64,000 bases of DNA from Streptococcus sanguinis. GTDB taxonomy: Bacteria > Bacillota > Bacilli > Lactobacillales > Streptococcaceae. Positions 25,908-34,853 of the stretch are shown piece after piece; positions within the stretch are counted from its first letter, which is position 1; each line of letters opens with the position of its first letter. Below the pieces are notes generated by a model. That model had not been told where the DNA came from. It saw only the letters and a list, made by a program, of their open reading frames with translations, and did no database searches. The stretch lies in NCBI RefSeq assembly GCF_013343115.1, contig NZ_CP054570.1, forward strand, positions 2,168,501-2,232,500, read 5' to 3'. The position numbers and the translations under genes are program-made.

Positions 25908-26054
25908 AATACTTTGAAAAAATACCAAATAAGTCTATGCTTTAAAATTTCAAGAGCATGTGTAAATTTTTCTTAAAAAAATGCCAAAAACCAAGTTATT
26001 AGACTAGTATTCACGGTGCATTTATAGTAAACTAAAACATAGAGATATTTGAAG

Positions 26055-26103
26055 TATAATACAAGCAAACTCAGAATAGACGCCCGAGTCTATTCTGGGT
26101 TTT
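26055..26103 (+). terminator. -10 box directly followed by a strong terminator hairpin after pilO
   Basis: TATAAT at 26055-26060 is followed at 26069-26103 by a perfect 10-bp stem CAGAATAGAC/GTCTATTCTG (loop GCCCGA), extended by weaker pairs and ending in GGGTTTT. The hairpin probably ends or attenuates the upstream pilus transcript; the -10 box may be chance. Confidence 0.7.
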
Positions 26104-26171
26104 AATGGAGTTTATGGAAAAACAAAATCAAGACTGGTTTTGCATTGAAAAAGTTTAATATCATTTAGAAA

Positions 26172-27896
26172 GTGGGGGGTGTCGAAAATATTCAAATGGC
26201 ATATTTTTTACCTTTTGGAGCAGGGCTAATAGCGCTGCATACGATTAGCATTTTATTTGTTTCTAGGATTTCATTAATAAAGCGCCTTTTTCTCGTAGTA
26301 TGGGTCATGCTATTTGCGATTGGTGCTCCATTCCTCTTTCAACAAGTTCCCGGCATAGCCTTTGTTGGGCTCTGTGCCTTGGCCTTGGCTGTCTATATGG
26401 TGCTGCTCTTTTCACAGGAGCTAGCTCCAGTCAAGAAGAGAGCAACTGCTTCTGCGCGAAGCAGAAGCCAGAAGCATGCCAAGAGCTCACGCAAAAAAGT
26501 GGAAGCGACGAGCGCAGGCTTGTCATCTGCTAGAGATTTGAACTTTTCCAATGCTTCAACCGGTAGGATGAGAAAGGAAAGTAAAGAAAGGGTTCAGGCT
26601 GAGGAAAGTCCGGCAAGGCAGAGAGTATCTGCTTCTGGTCGCACCCTAGCAGACCGTTCTATCAAAAAGGATATGACAAGATTTGAGAAAGTAAAACCTC
26701 TCTACCCTGTTGATAACTTGGCTACAGCTCCTGCCTTTGGAGAGTACGAGCCAAACAGTCAGCTAGCGGCAGCTGAGGTCGGTATGGACCACAGCTCACA
26801 AAAGGCCAATGATGAATTTTTGCAGTCTCTGCTTCATCATCGCAAGGGCTCTACTAAGATTAAGGTGGCCAACTCTCTGATTCAGCCTACGGAAGCAAAT
26901 GCAGCCGGCAATCAAGGCTATACAGATATAGATGATCCAGCCTTTGAGACAGCTGTTCTGTCTAAGATTAGACCGATGTCCTATACGGAGTCTAGCTATG
27001 GCAACTTCAGACCGCAGGCGGTTGAGGTGACAGGTGTTGTTTCTCAAGATGAGGAAGAATTCTTCACTGAGCAAGAACAAGCTCAGCAGCCAGTGGCAGA
27101 AGAAGTAGGCAACAGCCTGGAAGATGTTTTTGCTGCTACGGGAGATATCAAGCCAGTTAGAGCAGAAGAGTCGAGAGCAGCAAACAGCTTAGAATCTCTC
27201 TTCTTTGCTGACTCAGACACTGAGCCACAAGCTAAAATGGATTCCGCCTTCAGTCAAGCAGCTGCAGAGCCAGAATTTTCTGCTACTGAAGAGTCTATGG
27301 TTAGCCGTGATCGTGCTGATATTCAGGGCTATCAAGATATTCTCAGCCAGATTCAGCATGATTTGCTTGGGGCTGAAGAGGAAGATTTAACTGCTGAAGT
27401 GGCAGAGACTTGGGAGGAAGAAAGTAACTTCGCACCTGCAGCAGAAACGTTTGAATTTGAAAAAGCAGCTGAACCAGCAGTTGTTCAATCAGTTTCTGAA
27501 GACGCTCTTTGGACACAGGCTGAGCCTGTTCAAGAAGCAATTGCAGATGAGACAGAAGAAGATTTGCTCAAGGGAATTGCTGATATCCTCAAAGCTGAGG
27601 AAGCACAAATCAAAGCAGCTCCAGTCGTTCCGGCTGTAGATGAAACAGAAGAAGATTTGCTTCAGAAAATCACTGACATCCTCAAAGCTGAGGAAGCGGC
27701 AGAAGCAAGACAAGCAGCAACTACGGGAGATAAAGAAGTCTATTTCCAATTCCTTCTACTGGAAAGTCAGGAATTATTGGCTTCTAATGCAGTTCAAGAA
27801 GCTGAGAACTATCTGAAAGAAATTGTCCAAGGCAGTTCAGATCAAAATCTTCGTCAAGAAGCATTCAACATGCTGGACAAAATCGTGAAAAATTAA
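26172..27896 (+). CDS. Accessory protein of the pilus locus, membrane-anchored with long acidic region
   Basis: A 574-residue protein of unknown function. Two or three membrane helices at the N-terminus (to about residue 85) are followed by a basic stretch and about 350 residues of acidic, low-order sequence. Near residues 453 and 489 a unit is repeated (DETEEDLLKGIADILKAEE and DETEEDLLQKITDILKAEE). The C-terminus (VYFQFLLLESQELLASNAVQEAENYLKEIVQ) looks like a TPR-type helical pair. The start is uncertain: GTG 26172 or ATG 26196, with a G-rich stretch between. Placement inside the pilus gene cluster suggests a role in assembly. Confidence 0.75.
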   Translation: MGGVENIQMAYFLPFGAGLIALHTISILFVSRISLIKRLFLVVWVMLFAIGAPFLFQQVPGIAFVGLCALALAVYMVLLFSQELAPVKKRATASARSRSQKHAKSSRKKVEATSAGLSSARDLNFSNASTGRMRKESKERVQAEESPARQRVSASGRTLADRSIKKDMTRFEKVKPLYPVDNLATAPAFGEYEPNSQLAAAEVGMDHSSQKANDEFLQSLLHHRKGSTKIKVANSLIQPTEANAAGNQGYTDIDDPAFETAVLSKIRPMSYTESSYGNFRPQAVEVTGVVSQDEEEFFTEQEQAQQPVAEEVGNSLEDVFAATGDIKPVRAEESRAANSLESLFFADSDTEPQAKMDSAFSQAAAEPEFSATEESMVSRDRADIQGYQDILSQIQHDLLGAEEEDLTAEVAETWEEESNFAPAAETFEFEKAAEPAVVQSVSEDALWTQAEPVQEAIADETEEDLLKGIADILKAEEAQIKAAPVVPAVDETEEDLLQKITDILKAEEAAEARQAATTGDKEVYFQFLLLESQELLASNAVQEAENYLKEIVQGSSDQNLRQEAFNMLDKIVKN

Positions 27897-27951
27897 TACT
27901 ATATAAACATACAATTGATTGTAATCAATTAGAAGGGTTTTAGGGGAAATT

Positions 27952-29040
27952 ATGAAAAGTTGTAAAACAATCACAGGGACCGTTGTCATTGAGATTGAAA
28001 AAGGGATGGGACTGGGTGAAGTCCATGAAGTCTTTGTTGACGAAGGGGTCAATCTGACTTTTGTCATTAAGTCAAAGCAGTCTGAACAACCTTTTGCCTT
28101 GCTGTCTAGCAAGAACATCCAAGGTATCGGTGACTTTGCGGTCATGGTAGAGAACAGCTCAGTCTTTCAAGAGCTGGAAGAGGCAGATCTCAAGGTCTTA
28201 AACGACAAGCAGGGTAGTGTCTTTGACGAAATTGTTATCACAATTGATGGAAACAAGGTGGGAACTGTTGTTGACTATCACATTGATGAAAAGAATGAAA
28301 TTGGCTACTTGGTGGTTAATTCTGAAGATGCCAGCGAGGAAATTCAGATTCCTAAATCACGCATCTTGATGATTGGTAAAGAGTATATCATCCTTAATGA
28401 TGAAAAAAAGGCAGCTCCTCATCTTGAAGCAGATGTAGAGATGGGCCGTCTGGCTGCAGCAGATTTGCTCCATGAGACTGAAGCTGCAAAACCTGCCGAA
28501 AAAATTGAGGAAGTAGTTGCTGAAGCACCTGTATTCGAGCCAGTTGTAGATGAAAAAGTAGATGTAAAAGAAGAAGTTGCGACAGATTTGACAGAGGCCT
28601 TGGCTGCTGTAGGTCTGGGAGCTGCTTCTCCTGAGTTGGAGTTTTCTGAAGCAGTCGTAGAGACAGCAGAAGAACCAGAAGTTCAAGACTTGGTACAAGA
28701 AACAACAGCTCCAGCTGAAGAAGAAGTTGAAGAAACAGATGCAGCGCTGAGTCTGGATGCTGCTTTGGAAGAAGTATTGGCAGCCCCTGCTGAGGAAGTA
28801 GAAACAACTATCAGCACAGCGCCAGTTGCTGAAGAAGAGTCAGGAGCAAAGAAAGCTGTTAACGACTTTATCGATCGGCAAAAACGTCTTCTGGTAGGCA
28901 AAACACTGCAAAAAGATCTTGTTAATGCAGATGGAGGAGTTATCCTGAATGCCGGAGATACTGTTTCAGATGACATCATTGATTTTCTTCGCCGTATCGA
29001 CCGTAAATTCCTTATCCGCTTAGCTGAATGCGTAGTATAA
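27952..29040 (+). CDS. PRC-barrel-like accessory protein of the pilus locus
   Basis: A 362-residue soluble protein. The first 145 residues look like two PRC-barrel-type beta domains (MGLGEVHEVFVDEGVNLTFV, NKVGTVVDYHIDEKNEIGYL). A central acidic Ala/Glu/Val-rich linker (about 150-300) follows, then a small C-terminal domain (RQKRLLVGKTLQKDLVNADG, AGDTVSDDIIDFLRRID) typical of proteins with a conserved ligand-type barrel. No signal peptide, so it is cytoplasmic. It lies between the 574-residue membrane protein and a further membrane protein, 7 bp before the latter. Confidence 0.75.
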   Translation: MKSCKTITGTVVIEIEKGMGLGEVHEVFVDEGVNLTFVIKSKQSEQPFALLSSKNIQGIGDFAVMVENSSVFQELEEADLKVLNDKQGSVFDEIVITIDGNKVGTVVDYHIDEKNEIGYLVVNSEDASEEIQIPKSRILMIGKEYIILNDEKKAAPHLEADVEMGRLAAADLLHETEAAKPAEKIEEVVAEAPVFEPVVDEKVDVKEEVATDLTEALAAVGLGAASPELEFSEAVVETAEEPEVQDLVQETTAPAEEEVEETDAALSLDAALEEVLAAPAEEVETTISTAPVAEEESGAKKAVNDFIDRQKRLLVGKTLQKDLVNADGGVILNAGDTVSDDIIDFLRRIDRKFLIRLAECVV

Positions 29041-29047
29041 GGTTGGG

Positions 29048-30112
29048 ATGAGATTCATGTCAAGAAGAAAAAGAAAGGTTTCATCAAAATATCAAAAACT
29101 ACTTCCAGCAGCGACACTTGCTGCCTTTCTGCTGGGTAGTTTATTTTATGTCATTTTTGTCTTTAATCCAACGATTGACCTGAGTATCAATGGCCGCCCC
29201 TCTATGAAGGTTCGCTCTCGGAGCGAAGCTGAGATTGAAGTTTACAGAGAACTGCCCTATAAGGCGACTTTTCAGCTATCTACGGGGCAACACTTCTCTG
29301 TAGATATGCGCTTTTTAGGACTGAGCTATTTCACAGAAGAAGAGCTCAAGCGGCTGGATAATATCTCAGCCAAGACAGTCTGGGATAAGTTTACACCGTT
29401 TTTTGATACCAAGGAAAATCTACAGATTTCCATCTATCCTAACCGTCTTTTTTGGCTTAGACCTTTAAACGATGTCTTGGCTGCCCATCCTGATGTTCTC
29501 AGTCAGCTTCCAACGACCAATCATCTGGTCATGGACGGCGAGTCTAACGTAAAGGTGGGAGACAAGTCTAACGGCTATAAGATTGACCCTGCTGCTTTTA
29601 TCCAAGCATCTGAGGAGATTGCCAAGACTGGTAAATTTGATGATGTCAAGGTTGAGAGTACGCCTGTTGAAGCAGAAGATCAAAGTGAGCTTCTGAGCCA
29701 ATATACGCACTTTATAGAGCGTAAGGAAGTACCACTGCCGACCAACGCTGCCCAAGCTCAAAACATGAAGACAGCCTTTTACAAGTTGCAGAATATTTAC
29801 TTGGCTCCTGGTGAGACCAAGTCTATCTCAGAGTTGCTGGGAGCTTTGAATGCGGAGTCTGGCTATCTGCCAGTCAAGGGCAAGGATAATAAAGAAGTTT
29901 ACGGTCAGGGTGCTGAGCAGATTGTAGATGCCATTCAGCAGCTCGCCTTTTCACGGACCAATGTTATTTCCTATCGAGGACAGTATTTCAACATCGGAAC
30001 GCCTGCTGAAGGTTTGACCGAATTGACCATTCAAAACAATACAGAAACAGATATGGTATTTTCATTAAGTTTGGAGGAGGGGCAAGTATCCATCATTCTG
30101 GCATCTAAGTGA
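29048..30112 (+). CDS. Membrane-anchored extracellular accessory protein of the pilus locus
   Basis: A 354-residue protein with a basic N-terminus and one membrane helix (about residues 22-40), then an extracellular part. The C-terminal third (AESGYLPVKGKDNKEVYGQGAEQIVDAIQQLA) distantly resembles the VanW fold, which I cannot confirm. It probably stands in the envelope next to the pilus machine. Start ATG 29048; it ends 68 bp before pilD. Confidence 0.72.
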   Translation: MRFMSRRKRKVSSKYQKLLPAATLAAFLLGSLFYVIFVFNPTIDLSINGRPSMKVRSRSEAEIEVYRELPYKATFQLSTGQHFSVDMRFLGLSYFTEEELKRLDNISAKTVWDKFTPFFDTKENLQISIYPNRLFWLRPLNDVLAAHPDVLSQLPTTNHLVMDGESNVKVGDKSNGYKIDPAAFIQASEEIAKTGKFDDVKVESTPVEAEDQSELLSQYTHFIERKEVPLPTNAAQAQNMKTAFYKLQNIYLAPGETKSISELLGALNAESGYLPVKGKDNKEVYGQGAEQIVDAIQQLAFSRTNVISYRGQYFNIGTPAEGLTELTIQNNTETDMVFSLSLEEGQVSIILASK

Positions 30113-30180
30113 TACTCAAGGGAAGTCGAAGTTTGACATTGTCACCTGAGATTTTCAAAGAGTATAAAAAGGGAAAAATT

Positions 30181-30921
30181 ATGATTGCAAGTTTAGTATT
30201 TATATTAGGTGTCGTATTTGGGAGCTTTTTCAATGTCGTCATCTACCGTGTGCCACTGGAAAAGAGCATTGCCAAAGGTCGGTCTATGTGTCCGTCCTGC
30301 GGCCATGTCTTGACTTCGGTGGAGCTGATTCCGGTTGTGTCGATTATCATGCAGGGCTTTAAATGTAAGCACTGCAAGGAGCCGATTTCACCGCGCTATC
30401 TCATTGTGGAGCTCCTGACGGGTCTGCTCTGGCTGGCCTCTTATCTGATCTTTCAAGATCAGGGGCCATGGATGGTTGTTTCAGCCTGTCTTTTGGTGTC
30501 GCTTTGTCTCATTATCGGTTATATTGATTTTGATACTCAGTACATCTCGGACTCGGTTCTGCTGGTTTTCTGGCTGGGCCGCATGGCTGTTACGTTTTTT
30601 ACCAGTGAGTTTAATTGGGAACTGCTCCTTTCGCTGCTAGTCGGCGCTGGTCTCTACTCTCTCATTTATTTTGGGGCCAAGGCTTATTACAAGAAAGAGG
30701 CCTTCGGGATGGGAGATATTCTCTACTTAGCTGCCCTGAGCAGTTGGTTTAGCCCCTTGAATACGCTGATTTTGGGATATGGTTCTTTCTTTGTGGCTGG
30801 AGCGATTCTCTTAATCGCAACCATCTTTAAGAAATTCAAATTTAAGTTGAAAGAAGAAGTCCCTTTTGGTCCTGCTATGAGCATCATGGCGGTCATCCTA
30901 TATTTCTGGGGAGGAATCTAG
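30181..30921 (+). CDS. pilD: PilD prepilin peptidase
   Basis: A 246-residue type 4 prepilin peptidase that cleaves and N-methylates prepilins. The start at ATG 30181 follows AAAGGGAAAA; an in-frame upstream extension is unlike the family. Motifs: FGSFFNVVIYRVPL, two zinc-type CxxC pairs (CPSCGHVL and CKHCKEPI), and the two catalytic aspartates in GYIDFDTQYI and GMGDILYLA. It is the processing enzyme for all six pilin-like proteins in the locus. Confidence 0.96.
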   Translation: MIASLVFILGVVFGSFFNVVIYRVPLEKSIAKGRSMCPSCGHVLTSVELIPVVSIIMQGFKCKHCKEPISPRYLIVELLTGLLWLASYLIFQDQGPWMVVSACLLVSLCLIIGYIDFDTQYISDSVLLVFWLGRMAVTFFTSEFNWELLLSLLVGAGLYSLIYFGAKAYYKKEAFGMGDILYLAALSSWFSPLNTLILGYGSFFVAGAILLIATIFKKFKFKLKEEVPFGPAMSIMAVILYFWGGI

Positions 30922-30956
30922 GAAACCAAAAGCGACAATAGAAATGGATAGAAAAA

Positions 30957-31556
30957 ATGTTTAGGAAGAAAAAAGTTATCATAGCATTAGCGACAGCTAC
31001 TGTCCTTTCAGGCAGTGTGCTGCCTGTCAGCCGCCTAGCGGCAAATGAAAAGGCCAGTCTGGATCCATCTTTAGTGCAGGTGTCAGATCAGTTTCAGGCC
31101 AAGAAAACAGGAGCAGTCGTCTTTTCAGAAGATGTAACAGTGCCAAGCACAGTGTCAGCCGATTTCATTGATAGTCGTTTGGCTGGCACGCCGATGGCTG
31201 GATTGGGAAAAGCTTTCAAAAAAGCAGAGAAAGATCATGGAGTTAATGCAATTTTTCTCGTAGGGCTGGCTATTCACGAATCGGATTACGGCCGCAGTCA
31301 GATTGCTCAGGCCAAGCACAACCTGTTTGGTTTCATGGCTTATGACTCCAGTCCTTTTTCCAGTGCAGGAAATTTCGCAACATTTGACGATGGTATAGAT
31401 ACCGTTGCCCGCTATCTTAGCGAGCACTATCTCAAGCCTGGCGGTCAGTTCTACAATGGTAAGAGCATGGCTGCTATCAATGTAAGATACGCATCTGACA
31501 AAACTTGGTCAAGCAAGATTATGATTCGTATTCGAAATTTTTTGAAAAAAGGTTAA
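30957..31556 (+). CDS. Secreted glucosaminidase-family (FlgJ/LytG-like) peptidoglycan hydrolase
   Basis: A 199-residue protein with an N-terminal signal peptide (cleaved near residue 30) and a glucosaminidase domain: GVNAIFLVGLAIHESDYGRS (catalytic Glu), AKHNLFGFMAYDSSP, FDDGIDTVARYLSEHYLKPGG. Such enzymes cut the glycan strands of the wall. As the last gene of the pilus locus it may open the wall for pilus assembly. Confidence 0.88.
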   Translation: MFRKKKVIIALATATVLSGSVLPVSRLAANEKASLDPSLVQVSDQFQAKKTGAVVFSEDVTVPSTVSADFIDSRLAGTPMAGLGKAFKKAEKDHGVNAIFLVGLAIHESDYGRSQIAQAKHNLFGFMAYDSSPFSSAGNFATFDDGIDTVARYLSEHYLKPGGQFYNGKSMAAINVRYASDKTWSSKIMIRIRNFLKKG

Positions 31557-31560
31557 GGTG

Positions 31561-31590
31561 GCTGGGACAATCATGTCTCAGCTTGCTTTA
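31561..31590 (+). terminator. Terminator at the end of the pilus locus
   Basis: GCTGGGACA/TGTCTCAGC (one wobble) around AATCA, followed by a T-rich stretch TTGCTTTATT. The T run is imperfect. Confidence 0.65.
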
Positions 31591-31746
31591 TTATAGAAAG
31601 AATTTCTTTTGGTGAGGCGACTGACGGGGTTTTTCTTGCTCTCTGGGCTCTAAAAATTCCTAATCATCCTCTCAGGACTAAAAAATAAAAACTTGCTTCT
31701 GCGACATCGTCTTTTATGGCGAAAAAATGACTTAATTAGGGGATTT

Positions 31747-32631
31747 ATGAAAAGAAAGTTTGATGTAAGCGATGTTTTAAAGGAAGCCTGGGGACTGACT
31801 GTTGATTACTTTTTTGTATGGACAGCAGGGCTTGCTATCATTCAACTGCCGTTTTTTATTCTGGGGCTGTTAATTCTATTTTTTTCTCCATTGACTTCTA
31901 CATTTCTTCCAAGTATAATTCTGCTGGGATTTCTATGTTCTTTTGTGATTGCTTATATCCATAAGTTTTCCTTGACCATGGTTCGTAATCCGCAGATGGT
32001 GCGAAGAAACTTCTGGAGGGCTGTTGGCTACAGTATTTCTGATGGCTTTTTTGGACGTTTGCTTTCTATGTCTATTTATGTCTTCATGTTTTTCTTGGCT
32101 ATATTACTTCTTATTGTATACTTCTATAATCTCTTGATGACAGATGCAAATTTTCAAGAGAATATGGGAACTTGGATGATTTGGGTTGCAAAAAATCAAG
32201 AGAAGATAGCTAGCATGCTCTTCCTGCTTTTTTTAATAGCACCAATGTTTAACTTGGTATTCCATTTGTTTTACAGTTATTTTATCGTCTCTCACTTCTT
32301 CTTGTTGCCCTATATTATTCAAGATACCAACTCCTCTGATAACCTCTTGCGTCCTCTGTCAGCCTTTGGCAGCTTGGGCAAGTCCTTTTCTCGTATGAAT
32401 GGTCAGAGGGGGCGTTACTTACTGGTAGAGCTTGTCTTAAAGCTTATTCCTGTAGTATTGGGTCTGATAGAAGTTTTGAGTTTACTTTTTAGTGCTGGTG
32501 TGTCTAATATTGTGGGAATGATTGTTAGTATGATAAATGGCTTTTTGCTGATTTATGCCTTGGCAGCCCGCTCGGTTATGGCTGACATCCTGATGTCTTA
32601 TGATCGGGAAATAGTTAATTTTGGAGATTAA
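31747..32631 (+). CDS. Polytopic membrane protein, paralogue 1, unknown function
   Basis: A 294-residue protein with about six membrane helices. The start at ATG 31747 (MKRKFDVSDVL) follows AGGGGAT; the longer open frame upstream is unlikely. It is clearly paralogous to the next gene: both have an EAW...V-YFFVW start, a KF(S/A)LT(M/V)xRNPQMV motif, SHFFLLxYIIQDT and an RGRYxL motif. No family was recognised. Confidence 0.8.
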   Translation: MKRKFDVSDVLKEAWGLTVDYFFVWTAGLAIIQLPFFILGLLILFFSPLTSTFLPSIILLGFLCSFVIAYIHKFSLTMVRNPQMVRRNFWRAVGYSISDGFFGRLLSMSIYVFMFFLAILLLIVYFYNLLMTDANFQENMGTWMIWVAKNQEKIASMLFLLFLIAPMFNLVFHLFYSYFIVSHFFLLPYIIQDTNSSDNLLRPLSAFGSLGKSFSRMNGQRGRYLLVELVLKLIPVVLGLIEVLSLLFSAGVSNIVGMIVSMINGFLLIYALAARSVMADILMSYDREIVNFGD

Positions 32632-32679
32632 TATTTATGAAAAAATTAGAAAGGGTTTTAGGATTTAGGATAATGAACG

Positions 32680-33570
32680 ATGAATGATGTAAAAGTAACA
32701 AGGGTTTTCAGAGAAGCTTGGATTTTTGTTACAGAATATTATTTTGTCTGGCTGAAAGGCCTTTTGCTGGTCGGAATCCCGCTTGCAGTGCTGGGCTGGT
32801 TTCTTTTTCCGCTGGTTTCGAGTTGGTCTTACCGGTCCATTTTAGTCTTGACTTGTTTGGCATTTATAATTGCCTTCGGTTTTGCTTATGTCAATAAATT
32901 TGCCTTGACAGTGATACGAAATCCGCAGATGGTTAAGCTCTATTTTGGCTATGCGGTTTGGTACAGTATCTCAGATGGCTTGCTTACTCGCCTCTTTTAT
33001 TCCTTCATTGTCAGTGCAGTCCAGGTTCTGATTCTGTACATGGGTTGGTCGGCAATTGGCATCAATCTTGGGGTGGCTAGTCTCTTTGCCTTTTATCGGA
33101 GGGCAGTAAGTCCAGAGGCCATTGTGATTTTCCAGTTTCTCTTTCCTTTCTTGTTCATGGTCTTTTACCTGCTCTTCACTTATCTGGTTGATTCGCACTT
33201 CTTTTTGCTGTCTTATATCATTCAGGATACTAGCTCCAGAGACAATCTGGCCAAGCCGCTTTCTTTTTATGGTTGTTTGAGAAAGTCAGTCCTGCTGATG
33301 AAGGAGCGCAGGGGTCGTTATGTTCTGCTCAGCTTTTTTCTAGCTTCTTTTGGTGGGCTGATTGGGCTGGGTACTCATCTCCTGATGGATCTGATAAGGC
33401 AGTATATTGGTCCCTTGCTGGGGGAACTGGATGATTTACTTGGCCTGATTCAGATGATTCCTGTCCTAGTTTTCAGTAGCTTTTACTGTGTATTTGTTCT
33501 GGTTGTTCGGACAGTTTTTGCTGATACTCTGATGGAAAATGATGCAGAAGTGGTGGATTTTGGTGATTAA
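32680..33570 (+). CDS. Polytopic membrane protein, paralogue 2, unknown function
   Basis: A 296-residue protein with about six membrane helices, 48 bp after its paralogue. Shared motifs: YYFVWLKG, YVNKFALTVIRNPQMV, YSISDGLLTRLF, DSHFFLLSYIIQDTSSRDNL and RRGRYVLL. The two genes arose by tandem duplication and have since diverged. Both end in a VxFGD tail. They may form a hetero-oligomer. Confidence 0.8.
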   Translation: MNDVKVTRVFREAWIFVTEYYFVWLKGLLLVGIPLAVLGWFLFPLVSSWSYRSILVLTCLAFIIAFGFAYVNKFALTVIRNPQMVKLYFGYAVWYSISDGLLTRLFYSFIVSAVQVLILYMGWSAIGINLGVASLFAFYRRAVSPEAIVIFQFLFPFLFMVFYLLFTYLVDSHFFLLSYIIQDTSSRDNLAKPLSFYGCLRKSVLLMKERRGRYVLLSFFLASFGGLIGLGTHLLMDLIRQYIGPLLGELDDLLGLIQMIPVLVFSSFYCVFVLVVRTVFADTLMENDAEVVDFGD

Positions 33571-33621
33571 TTTAGGAAGTAGCAAGACCAGATAATACTT
33601 GATAGAAACAAGAGGAAGGAT

Positions 33622-34656
33622 ATGAAATCAGTAACAAGAATCTTAATAACAGCTTTGGTGCTAACTGGGATAGGCTTTATTCCTCTCCCTTATGAATTAG
33701 AGACCGTGAGGCCGGCTTTGAATGCCAAAGACTTTGTCCAAGTTCAAGGAGGAACTGATAAAGGAAAAGGTAAAATCTATGTCATGGCTGTTGGTGTTTC
33801 CAAGGCCCGAGTCTTCAGTCTCTTTTTGACTCTGCTGCCTAATTACAGGCTGGAAACAGAGTATGTCTCTGTTCCTGAAAACTATTTCGATAAGGAAAAG
33901 GGACGGGAAGAGCGAGAGAACAGCACTATGGGCTCTTCCCATCTCAATGCCTTGCAGGTGGCTTATCAGGCTGCTGGTCGTACAGTTGAGATTAGGCATA
34001 AAGAGATTTACGTAGGTGGTATCAGCAGCGAGACGCCTCTGTCAAAGGAGTTACAGCGAGGCGATGTGATTTTAAAGATTGACAATCAGACTTACACTAG
34101 CCCATACGACATCGTTGATCAGATGGAACAGCGGACAGTCGGCGATGTGGTATCAATTGAGTACAGCCGTAATGGTGTAATCGGTTTGGCTAGCGGTCCT
34201 GTGATTGTGGATGAGACAACTGGTAAGCCTGGTTTGGGAATCGAATTGGGTTCTAAAGCCAGTGTTGCCATGAATCCTCTGACAGAGTTTAAGAGCAACG
34301 GTGTAGCAGGTCCCTCTGGTGGACTCATGTTCAGTCTGGAGCTTTACAACCAGCTCGTGTCTGAAGACATTACCAAAGGAAAAACGATTGCTGGTACTGG
34401 AACGATTGACCACAAGGGAAATGTTGGCCGGATTGGCGGGATAGAGATGAAAGTCATGGCTGCCGATAAGGCAGGCGCGGAGATTTTCTTTGTTCCTGAT
34501 GACACCATTGACGCCGATATTGCCCAGTACAATCCCAAGCTGCGCTCTAATTACCATGAGGCACTTCGTGCTTCTATCAAAATCAAGAGTAAAATGAAAA
34601 TCGTCCCTGTCAAAACCTTCAACGAAGCTTTGAACTATCTCAGAGAGATGGAATAA
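33622..34656 (+). CDS. sepM: SepM-type PDZ/Lon-like membrane protease
   Basis: A 344-residue protein with an N-terminal membrane segment, a PDZ domain (SSETPLSKELQRGDVILKIDN, about residues 134-190) and a Lon-type Ser-Lys protease domain (VAGPSGGLMFSLELY with the catalytic Ser; RIGGIEMKVMAADKAGAEIF with the Lys). In streptococci SepM trims the C-terminus of the competence-stimulating peptide. AAGAGGAAGGAT ribosome site. A downstream hairpin terminator ends the unit. Confidence 0.93.
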   Translation: MKSVTRILITALVLTGIGFIPLPYELETVRPALNAKDFVQVQGGTDKGKGKIYVMAVGVSKARVFSLFLTLLPNYRLETEYVSVPENYFDKEKGREERENSTMGSSHLNALQVAYQAAGRTVEIRHKEIYVGGISSETPLSKELQRGDVILKIDNQTYTSPYDIVDQMEQRTVGDVVSIEYSRNGVIGLASGPVIVDETTGKPGLGIELGSKASVAMNPLTEFKSNGVAGPSGGLMFSLELYNQLVSEDITKGKTIAGTGTIDHKGNVGRIGGIEMKVMAADKAGAEIFFVPDDTIDADIAQYNPKLRSNYHEALRASIKIKSKMKIVPVKTFNEALNYLREME

Positions 34657-34694
34657 GGGACTTTGCTACTCTATGAGTAGTCAATAGAAACACA

Positions 34695-34731
34695 AGCCCC
34701 TGCTGGTTATTTATCTGGCGAGGGTTTTTAT
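34695..34731 (+). terminator. Terminator after sepM
   Basis: A stem of CCCCTGC with GGCGAGGG (one bulged base), followed by TTTTTATT. Confidence 0.7.
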
Positions 34732-34760
34732 TATAGAATTTTTTCAAATAATTGACACCT

Positions 34761-34836
34761 TAACACATAAATACTTGATTTCCAAATCGCTGTGTGATAT
34801 ATTTATAACATAAAAAGTGTTAAATATTTCTAACAC
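34761..34836 (+). promoter_or_regulatory. Promoter and likely XRE operator of the membrane protein-regulator pair
   Basis: TTGATT (34775-34780), 17 bases, TATATT (34798-34803). Half-sites TAACAC lie at 34761-34766 and 34831-34836; the latter forms an inverted repeat with GTGTTA at 34817-34822. The sites flank the promoter, as expected for autorepression by the XRE protein. Confidence 0.65.
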
Positions 34837-34853
34837 CAGGAAAGGAGTCTATC

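Noticed and set aside
26000..26070. Resemblance of the AT-rich gap after pilO to a dispersed streptococcal repeat (BOX/RUP type)
   Set aside because: Only short similar words are present and no second copy occurs in the window; it cannot be supported from this sequence alone.
27489..27749. Open frames on the minus strand through the acidic-repeat region, and similar ones at 28394-28807 and 1696-2043
   Set aside because: They are produced by codon bias of the plus-strand genes, have no ribosome sites, and encode low-complexity Leu/Gln/Cys-rich sequence.
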